Assembly: GCA_920105625.2 (NCBI GenBank) | Contig: CAKKTE020000278.1 | Span: 496,001-560,000 of the forward strand | Direction of reading: 5' to 3' | From: Clusia tigrina | Lineage: Eukaryota; Arthropoda; Insecta; Diptera; Clusiidae | DNA: 64,000 bases | Shown here: positions 57,421 through 64,000 of the stretch, piece by piece | How positions within the stretch are numbered: position 1 is the stretch's first letter | Layout: each line of letters starts with the position of its first letter | The notes under the pieces: model-generated | The model's input: only the letters and a program-made list of their open reading frames with translations | Databases searched by the model: none | What the model was told of the DNA's origin: nothing | Program-made: the position numbers and the translations under genes

Positions 57421-60400
57421 CTCCTTCCTTACTTCGCGGTGGGAAAGACACGGTGTAGTAGGGTTTCAATTCACTGATATGGGCTGTCTTCGTCTCCTTG
57501 CTTCCCTCCATTTTCATCTGGACAATAACTGGGGAGGTGAAGGTGTCTACACGATACGGTCCATCGTAACGTGGGGCCAACTTGGCGGTGAAGTGGTCGG
57601 TGGCCTTGGACAAATAGTGCTGTCTTACTAACACCAATTGTCCGACTTCTGGTTTCCACATTCGGCGTCGCAGATTATAATATCTTCTTTGATCCTGTGT
57701 TGCTCGTTCCAAGTTTTGCCTCACGATGCGATAAGCTTCTTGTAGTTGATCTACTCGTTCGTTAGCAGTCTGTGGGGTTAGCCCTGTACCCAACGTTGTC
57801 TCATCGTACAGCGCCTTTGTTAGTCGCGGTTCACGCCCCTGTACCAGATAAGCCGGACTGCATCCCGTTGTCTCCGATACAAAGGTATTAATGGCAAGAG
57901 TCAATTCGGGAAGCAAGTCGTCCCACTTCTGCTGCCGTTGACTCGCAAATTGGGCCACCATAGTCTTGATGGTGCGATTGGTGCGTTCCACCGCATTTTC
58001 CTGCGGAGTGTAGGGCGCCGTGAACTGGTGTTTGATGCCATAGCCCTCGGTAAACCGGCGGAACGCTCGACTACTGAATTGAGACCCATTGTCCGTCACT
58101 AGGATTTTGGGTACTCCAAAACGAGACAGGATGAGTTCCCGGAAAGCCCGTTGCAGTGTCTCGGTGGTGGCTTTTCGGAGGGGGGCCATCTCGGTCCATT
58201 TGGAGAATTTATCGAAGAACACGACTAGCATGGTGTTACCATGTGTGGAACGGGGTAAAGGTCCGACAAAGTCGGCGCACAAAACAGACCAAGGCTCAGT
58301 GGGGATGTGGCTCAACATTTTCCCAGCTGGTTGCTGGTGGCTGCTTTTATATCGTTGGCAGGAGGAGCATTGACGCACGTATCGACTTGTATCGCGGAAT
58401 AGCCCCCGCCAGTAATATCGGTTGGCTATCCGTGCTATTGTTTTTCTGATGCCTAAGTGTCCTGCCGTAGGTGCATCGTGATTTTCCTGTAGGACCCGGT
58501 TCCTGAGCGTGCTTGGTACACACAGTTTCCACGGGATGCAATCTTCGTCGCCACGATAACTCGGGATGTGCCTGTATAACTGTCCACCTTCCAACTGGTA
58601 GTCAGCATATTTCTCCGGCCTAGCGATGATCTCTGATTTACGTTTCCGGCACCAGGGGCAGTCTGGTTCTGTTCGGTCCTCAATGGTAATATTGCAGGCG
58701 GTTTCTGTTGGCTGTCTAGACAAGGCGTCGGCTAACACGTTTAATTTTCCCTTCCGGTATTGCACGTCGAATGTGTACTGTTGTAGTTCAAGGGCCCATC
58801 TTGCGATACGACCTGCAGGGCTTTCTATGGAATTCAGCCACTTCAGTGACAGGTGATCCGTAATGACCGTGAAGTGGTATCCCTCAAGGTAAGGTCGCAT
58901 CTTTCTGATACCCCATACGATTGCTAAGCACTCTTTTTCTGTGGGTGAATAGTTTCGCTCTGCATTATTTAAGTGGCGGCTGGCGTAGGCTATCACGCGC
59001 TCCACCCCATCGACTTCTTGGGTGAGCACCGCGCCCAGTCCGTAGTAGCTTGCGTCGGTCTGGAGCACAAACTTCCTAGTGAAATCCGGACACGCCAGGA
59101 CTGGTGCCTCTGTCAATTTCTGCTTCAACTGTTCGAACGCGTCTTGCTGCTCTCCAGCCCACTTGAAATGTTTACCCTTCTTTAGTAATAGTGTTAACGG
59201 GTGTACCGCCTTGGCGAAGTCTAGGACAAAACGCCGATACCATGACGCTACTCCCAGGCAGTATCGCACCTCTCGTATATTTTGGGGTGGTTTTAGCTCT
59301 CTGATGGCCGCGATTTTATCTGGGTCAGTGTGGATGCCTTGGTCACTGACCACGTGTCCCAAATACTTCAATTTCTTCTGGAAGAACACGCATTTGTCCT
59401 TATTCAATTTAAGGTTGGCTTTTCGCAGGCGACGGAATACTTCGGCTACATTCTGTTGGTGCTCTTCTAGTGTGCGCCCTGTGATGATGATATCATCCAG
59501 GTATGCGAAAGCGTGCGGCTCCATTTCGGGACCTATTACCTGGTCTAACGCTCGTTGAAATGTCGCAGGTGCTGAATGTAGCCCGAATGGCATTACCTTC
59601 CATTGGAAGAGTCCGCGGCCTGGCACCGTGAATGCGGTATACTCTTTGCTGTGGTCATCCATGGGTATCTGCCAGTACCCATTCTTCAGATCGAGGCTGC
59701 TGATGTATTTCGCCTCCCGTAAGCGGTCCAGTATGTGCTGTATTCTGGGCAACGTTTATGCATCGGGTATAGATCTGGCATTCAGTTGTCTGTAATCTAT
59801 GCATAATCTCCACGTCCCATCTTTCTTGCGCACGAGGACAATTGGTGCACTATGTGGACTATGTGAAGGCTCTATACATCCCTTTTTCAATAGTTCGTCC
59901 ACTTCGGCGTTGATTATTTCCTGCTGTGCGGGGTTCCTGGGGTAATAACGTTGCTTTATTGGCCTGTCATCGCGCATCACAATTTTGTGTGTTGTAATGT
60001 GGGCTACTCCAGGTTTGTCTTCAAATTTATCTAGCTCGGTCTTCAGAAATGCTTCGATAGTCTCTTTCTCCGTGATGGCCTCTTCTTGGATGGTCGTGCA
60101 CTCTGTAAAGTCGCTGTTTTGCACGCCCCCAACCTGAGGTGCCAGCATGATATCTTGGTCACCGCATTCGATTTTTGTTCCCATTGTCGACATGAAATCG
60201 AGTCCCAGAAGGAGGTCGTCTGTGGCGTCCGGCATTGTGAGTAGCTCGAGGTCGCAGTTTCGCCCCCCTAACTGTATGTTCACTTGAAGCACCTCCGTGA
60301 CCTCTCGGGTGCGTCCGTCGGCCATACGTGCACGTATGTGTGTAGATGTTACCCTACCAGTGGTTGCACGTAACTGGCGGCTAAGGCTTTCGCTGATGAA

Positions 60401-60568
60401 ACTTCGAGTGGCTCCTGTATCGATGGTGGCGTTGGTAGTGTAGGTGCCAATGGAGACAGTGGCACAGATGCGCTGCCTATCGCAGCGCAACGCACTTATT
60501 GTTGGTGAGGCCGGATGCTTGTGGGCCGTGTCGGGCCTCGTTACTGACGACAGCCTTGCCAGTTTCCC
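57416..60568 (-). pseudogene. pol of gypsy copy 2: protease, RT, RNase H, integrase; same stop in RT
   Basis: The domains are as in copy 1: protease IDTGATRSF, RT split by TAA (59,758-59,756) at the same codon, then 778 residues with YLDD, TDAS, HHCC and the D-D-E integrase triad, ending in TGA (57,418-57,416) inside the 3' LTR. Before the stop, copies 1 and 2 differ at a few residues (for example E/A in the MPDETDD stretch and V/A near IEVFLK). After it they differ only at position 182. Confidence 0.93.
60524..60568 (-). promoter_or_regulatory. -1 ribosomal frameshift signal, copy 2
   Basis: The minus strand carries the same GGGAAAC heptamer (60,568-60,562) in gag phase and the same downstream hairpin as copy 1, without change in the stem. 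Confidence 0.7.
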
Positions 60569-61740
60569 GTTTGGGCTCTGCAGCACTCAACAGTCCTGGT
60601 TCCCAGCTTGCCACAGTCCCAACAGAATAGAATCTGTGCATTACGGCAGTAGCGCGCGAAGTGTCCATTCTGTCCGCAACGCCGACAGGCAGTGCGTACG
60701 TCTATCATGGTGTTAGCATTGGTTTCGGTCGTTGGCAGGACTTGCCGACTCCGAGTCTCCCTTGGTGTGGTATGCTCGATTCTGATTTGTGGAATAAGTC
60801 CTCTTGGTTGTGGTGTAGGTGCTCTTGGTTGTGGCATATGTGTTTTGGGTTGTGGCGTGGGTGTTCTGGGTACATCATGGTCACTCCATATGCCCTCCAA
60901 ATCTTCCGCCACGCTCACTAGTTCCTCCAGCGTCGTAAAGTCTTTTCGGCGCACGTACCATTGGTACTCCTCCAGACTGTTCTTAAATATTCGTTCTCGC
61001 TTCTGTTCTTCTGAATACCCAGCATGTCGCATGAGGTCCTGGACTTCTACCACATATAGTTTGAATGGTTCCCGGGGCTTTTGTCTTCGCTGGCGAATCT
61101 CGTCATCGAGTTTTTCAAAGTACCTCGCTGGTAGAAAGAATTTCAAGAAGTCTTGCCTGAACGAGTCCCAGTTGCTCCACGATCTGTTGTTGTTTCTGTA
61201 CCATAACAACGCACGCTCTTTCAATAATTCTGGCATGGTACGCGGGAGTAGATTCTTGTCGAGTCCGTACACTTCCGACAGCTCCTCCACTCGTTCCAGA
61301 AACGCCAGGGGGTCACGGCTACCATCATACTTAATGGACCATTTCCTTACATGATCAATGATAACGGCGTGTGGTGCGGCTACATGGCGTGGCTGTTCCA
61401 CGGCCGTTGCTGACACAGCGCGATTAAGTGAGGTCCTCCGAAACTCTGCCTCCCATGCCGCTGGTATTTCACCTGTGAATATATGGCCTGGCCTGTCCAC
61501 GGTCAGCGAATCGCGGGTACCTATGGGCGTAGCCAGCTTGGGTGAGGTACTCTTGACGTACCTGGATTTTAGCTTCTCTAAACGGTTTTGTTGCTCTTGA
61601 GTCAATTCTGTCTCCGTGAAGAACTCTGAGAGTCGCTTACGGAGTTCTTCCACGGTACCTGTAGCTTCTACATCGAATTCCACAGAGAAAAGCACCAGCT
61701 CCTCCTTGCGTAGCGAGTACAGCCAGCTTGTTTTCACCAT
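60541..61740 (-). CDS. gag of gypsy copy 2 (intact frame, 399 residues)
   Basis: ATG at 61,740 (MVKTSWLYSL); the GTG 12 bases upstream is in frame but is not a likely start. Order: an N-terminal LRKEEL / TVEELRKRLSEFF helix pair common in insect gypsy gags, a capsid-like region, a proline-rich linker of PQPKTHMPQP-type repeats, a C-x2-C-x4-H-x4-C knuckle (CRRCGQNGHFARYC) and a second knuckle with Thr for His. TAA is at 60,543-60,541. Gag would package the element RNA in particles. The frame is open, but the truncated 5' LTR makes expression from its own promoter doubtful. Confidence 0.9.
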   Translation of the reverse strand: MVKTSWLYSLRKEELVLFSVEFDVEATGTVEELRKRLSEFFTETELTQEQQNRLEKLKSRYVKSTSPKLATPIGTRDSLTVDRPGHIFTGEIPAAWEAEFRRTSLNRAVSATAVEQPRHVAAPHAVIIDHVRKWSIKYDGSRDPLAFLERVEELSEVYGLDKNLLPRTMPELLKERALLWYRNNNRSWSNWDSFRQDFLKFFLPARYFEKLDDEIRQRRQKPREPFKLYVVEVQDLMRHAGYSEEQKRERIFKNSLEEYQWYVRRKDFTTLEELVSVAEDLEGIWSDHDVPRTPTPQPKTHMPQPRAPTPQPRGLIPQIRIEHTTPRETRSRQVLPTTETNANTMIDVRTACRRCGQNGHFARYCRNAQILFCWDCGKLGTRTVECCRAQTGNWQGCRQ

Positions 61741-61910
61741 CCTGTGCTTCACTTAGATGATGATGAAGACAATGGGTGTGCGTGTGTGTTGTCAGCAGGT
61801 GCTAAATCGGCATTCCTCTGTGTGACTGCGTAGATCCACGTAGTTCTCTGGCACTCTTTGGATTTATTACGTAGGAGTTCTATGCGTTGAATTTCTGTTT
61901 TCTTTTATTA

Positions 61911-61928
61911 GTCCCAGCTCGGGCGCCA
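61911..61928 (-). promoter_or_regulatory. Primer binding site, tRNA-Lys (copy 2)
   Basis: TGGCGCCCGAGCTGGGAC on the minus strand, one base different from copy 1 (T for A), starting one base after the truncated LTR. Confidence 0.82.
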
Positions 61929-61929
61929 T

Positions 61930-62140
61930 TGTAATATAAAATCCTGTGAGTTAAATTTGCTCGGTGTCTTTGTTTAAAATACCGATTGTGGAGTGTTTTT
62001 TTATATTTTCCGCTCTCTATTCTTGCCAATCGCCTCACCACTGCGCGTTTAATCGACTTTATAGCTTTCTTTCGCCTACTAGTGTTTTTACAGGTTTTTG
62101 TGTGAGTGAAATTTGTCAGTTGGCAAATTTCATCTTCACA
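61930..62140 (-). repeat. Truncated 5' LTR of gypsy copy 2 (211 bp)
   Basis: It begins TGTGAAGATGA plus the 14-bp block AATTTGCCAACTGA, runs to GATTTTATATTA and then joins directly to CA before the primer site. About 339 bp of the LTR (all the GGACTAAATAATATCC subrepeats and the U5 side) are missing. The junction shares TTA on both sides, as expected for a deletion at microhomology. Confidence 0.9.
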
Positions 62141-62430
62141 CATGCTCTGATGCGCTTCGGATGTCGTTGTAGGCCGACTGTTGCCCGCATCTCCTCTTGT
62201 CGTTCCTCTGTAATTGTTGCTCTGTTATATTTCTCTGTTACTGTTGGTCTGTTATTGTTGCTCTGTTGTTGTTGAAAAGTAGAAAAATCAACTAATTTTG
62301 AAAGAAGAAATAACTGTTTCCTCCTTGTTCCTTCTGCCGACGTGCCAACACTGCATATTTGTGCTTTAAAATTTTTTGAGTCGAATAACCGCACTGGTTT
62401 ATTCACCCACTTAGTTCGCAATCTCAGCAC
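62141..62430 (-). pseudogene. BEL/Pao gag N-terminal piece
   Basis: The minus-strand open frame reaches the LTR of copy 2 at 62,141 and continues in frame with the 56,882 piece once four bases are dropped. The likely gag start is ATG 62,190 (MRATVGLQRH), though an upstream ATG at 62,430 is also in frame. The upstream stretch is Gln/Asn-rich. Confidence 0.55.
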
Positions 62431-62930
62431 TATAGCACGCTCTTATTTTCTTTCCTGAGCCGAATAACCACATTGGTTAATTCGCTCACTAGCACGAAAT
62501 TATTTGCACCAATGCTCGCTCTTATTTAATTTTTTGAGCCGAATAACCACACTTGGTTATTCGCTCATTTGCACAGAGTTTTCGCTCGCTCATATATAAA
62601 TTTTGAGTCGAATAACCGCACTGGTTTATTCTCTCATTTGCTCAGAATTTTCTGTCGCTCATATTTAAATTTTGAGTCTAATAAACGCACTGGTCTATTC
62701 GTTCATTTGCACAGAATTTTCGCTCACTCATATTTAAATTTTGAGTCGAATAAACGCACTGGTCTATACGCACATTTGCACATAATTTTCGCTCGCTCTT
62801 ATTTAAATTTTGAGTCGAATAACCGCACTGGTTTATTCGCTCAATTGGACAGTATTTTCGCTCGTTCATGTTTAAATTTTTGAGTCGAATAACCGCACTT
62901 TTATATTCGCTCATTTAAACAGAATTTTCG
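62365..62930 (-). repeat. Tandem repeat in the BEL leader, 8 units of 69-79 bp
   Basis: The word CGAATAACCGCACTGG (or close variants) recurs at 62,382, 62,461, 62,540, 62,609, 62,679, 62,747, 62,816 and 62,886: two intervals of 79 bp, then five of 68-70 bp. Each unit also has TTTGCACAGAATTTTCGCTC and TTTAAATTTTGAGT. The plus-strand open frame at 62,569-62,883 merely translates the repeat. The array lies between primer site and gag, where BEL packaging and leader signals are expected. Confidence 0.88.
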
Positions 62931-63686
62931 GCACCAAGCACGCACACACGCAGACACGCCGCCTCACTATCGGCCGCCATCAAGGCGGCAGCCATTACGC
63001 AGCATACTGCGCATCTCTATGGCTGCGTCACATAGTGCTTGCCTGCGCATATTCTCTGTACAAATCTCGCACTGTGTCTGCTGCGCACATTACACTCACC
63101 CCTAAATTCTTTTAGCTTTCATGATTTTATTTTTTTTGCTCAAGCTCGATGCACTGTGCCAATTTGTCGTATGTGCTTTGTGTTTATTATTTTTTAGCAT
63201 TGCAGTGTTTGATCTGCTCCTATAACTCCGTGGACTGTATTTTACCTTTTTATTATTAGATTGTTCTGCACCTATTTTTTATCTTATAATTTATTTCTTC
63301 CTTGGAATTTAGTCTATTTCTTTCTGTACCTGCCTGTGCGCTCTTCGCTCTGATCACATACAGTCATGTGTATTAGGTATGCATATTTCGCATTCAGCAA
63401 TTGATGCTCCTCTAGCGCTCTGCGCTTGCTCTCTTTTTCCTTCCCGCAGGCACAACGGAACAAAGGAATTTAAAGGAAAGAAAGATCTATTACCTACCCT
63501 AGCAGTACACAATCGCATACGATCTGCGTTTACATAGAGTCTGGCGTCATCTCAAATGAATGCTTAAATTAAAGGCGCAATTTCATTTTGCACATAATTA
63601 CTTATAGTGCCACTTAATACTGTAAATCCATGTACATATTTACAAACATCGCACCATACTTGCTTTTTGGCATAGATCACTGCTAC
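62931..63686 (-). other. BEL 5' leader, non-coding
   Basis: The sequence between the primer site and the tandem array. No coding frame was recognised on the minus strand. It includes a GC-rich stretch at about 62,935-63,060 with CACGCACACACGCAGACACG. Confidence 0.5.
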
Positions 63687-63705
63687 GATCCGGCTCGAAG
63701 GACCA
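63687..63705 (-). promoter_or_regulatory. BEL primer binding site, tRNA-Tyr
   Basis: The minus strand TGGTCCTTCGAGCCGGATC complements the 3' end of fly tRNA-Tyr (ending in CCGGCTCGAAGGACCA). It starts one base after the LTR terminus GATACA. Confidence 0.8.
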
Positions 63706-63706
63706 A

Positions 63707-63757
63707 TGTATCGAATCGACAATAAAACTATGGCAATACTTACCGCAATCCGACTTA
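63707..63757 (-). repeat. BEL 5' LTR, only the last 51 bp
   Basis: It matches 46,417-46,467 with one mismatch and then diverges abruptly at 63,758. The rest of this LTR has been lost by deletion or rearrangement, so the element has no 5' promoter. Confidence 0.75.
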
Positions 63758-64000
63758 CAGTATATCACAAAAGTATATTGCATATTTTTTTTCTATCAAA
63801 AATTTGAAATATTTATATTACAACATTTACTAAATATTATGAATAATAAATTTAAGATGCTATGTTGATAAATACTTGTTCTCACAAGTGTTTAAAAAAA
63901 GAATGGCAACAAAATTTTATTCCGTTATGTAGTTATGCGCAGCGGTATTTCCAGCTCACAAAAGTATTTTGCTTTTTTGGAAATCACCGTTAGTTTGCAG
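63758..64000. other. No gene recognised
   Basis: AT-rich sequence beyond the truncated BEL LTR; a TTTCAG-like site and GTTTGCAG lie near the window end but no exon is evident. Confidence 0.35.

Larger units (their letters stand above)
56883..62140 (-). mobile_element. Ty3/gypsy LTR retrotransposon, copy 2
   Basis: The same element as copy 1 on the opposite strand, 5,258 bp. It has an intact gag frame, the same -1 frameshift site, the same stop in RT and a 3' LTR of 538 bp. Its 5' LTR is cut to 211 bp. The flanking 4 bp (ACGT at 56,879-56,882 and CATG at 62,141-62,144) do not match, although removing 4 bp would restore the BEL gag frame here too. Without its U5 and most of R it cannot be transcribed normally. 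Confidence 0.94.
46417..63757 (-). mobile_element. BEL/Pao LTR retrotransposon, interrupted by two gypsy insertions
   Basis: Minus-strand order from high to low coordinates: remnant 5' LTR (63,757-63,707), tRNA-Tyr primer site, long leader, gag in three pieces (62,190-62,141; 56,882-56,215; 50,618-about 50,400), protease-RT-RNase H-integrase remains (50,169-47,138) and 3' LTR (47,137-46,417). Without the two nested gypsy elements the interior is about 5.7 kb. The RT and integrase catalytic cores are deleted and frames are broken, so it is inactive. The gypsy copies are younger than this element. Confidence 0.82.

Noticed and set aside
62365..62930. CRISPR array
   Set aside because: Units are full-length tandem copies without unique spacers, inside an insect retrotransposon leader.

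Overview
The window is eukaryotic nuclear DNA from a higher dipteran. It is AT-rich, has short introns and is dominated by insect-type transposons in many stages of decay. Only two conserved host genes are recognisable, both as terminal exons: the end of a GABA transporter (Gat, plus strand, about 4.1-4.4 kb) and the last coding exon of Activin-beta (Actbeta, minus strand, about 43.7-44.6 kb). From memory both orthologues lie on Drosophila chromosome 4 (Muller element F). The repeat load and the closeness of both proteins to Drosophila suggest a related fly, perhaps a tephritid, and a piece of its F-element chromosome (the X in several non-drosophilid flies). The organism and chromosome are inferences.

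Layout. 0-4 kb: a decayed BEL/Pao retrotransposon lying upstream of the Gat exons, probably in a Gat intron. 4.1-4.4 kb: Gat terminal exons. 8.8-23.7 kb: a graveyard of LINE relics (R1-like and RNase H-bearing types), a Ty1/copia relic, a scrap of Ty3/gypsy integrase and one MITE. 25.7-27.7 kb: a candidate DNA transposon with inverted ends carrying a Myb/SANT-like (Zeste/NAIF-type) coding relic. 29.7-30.6 kb: another LINE. 31.4-32.6 kb: a DNA transposon with a perfect 9-bp target duplication and a THAP-like coding relic. 33.4-37.2 kb: tandem and dispersed repeats. 39.0 and 45.0 kb: two more copies of the MITE. 43.7-44.6 kb: Actbeta.

46.4-63.8 kb is one nested complex. A BEL/Pao element on the minus strand, primed by tRNA-Tyr, has lost the RT and integrase catalytic cores. 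Its gag is split by two almost identical Ty3/gypsy elements in opposite orientation (50,619-56,214 plus; 56,883-62,140 minus). These form an inverted repeat with arms over 5 kb and only 668 bp between them. Both gypsy copies carry the same stop codon inside RT. They also share differences that distinguish the 5' LTR from the 3' LTR, which independent retrotransposition should not produce. A canonical -1 frameshift heptamer with a hairpin 6 nt downstream sits at their gag-pol junction.

The two host genes are convergent. Gat clears GABA at the membrane of glia and neurons; Actbeta is a secreted TGF-beta ligand that signals through Baboon and dSmad2. Nothing here suggests that they act together. 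The TE complex lies 5' of the Actbeta exon and may sit in an Actbeta intron.
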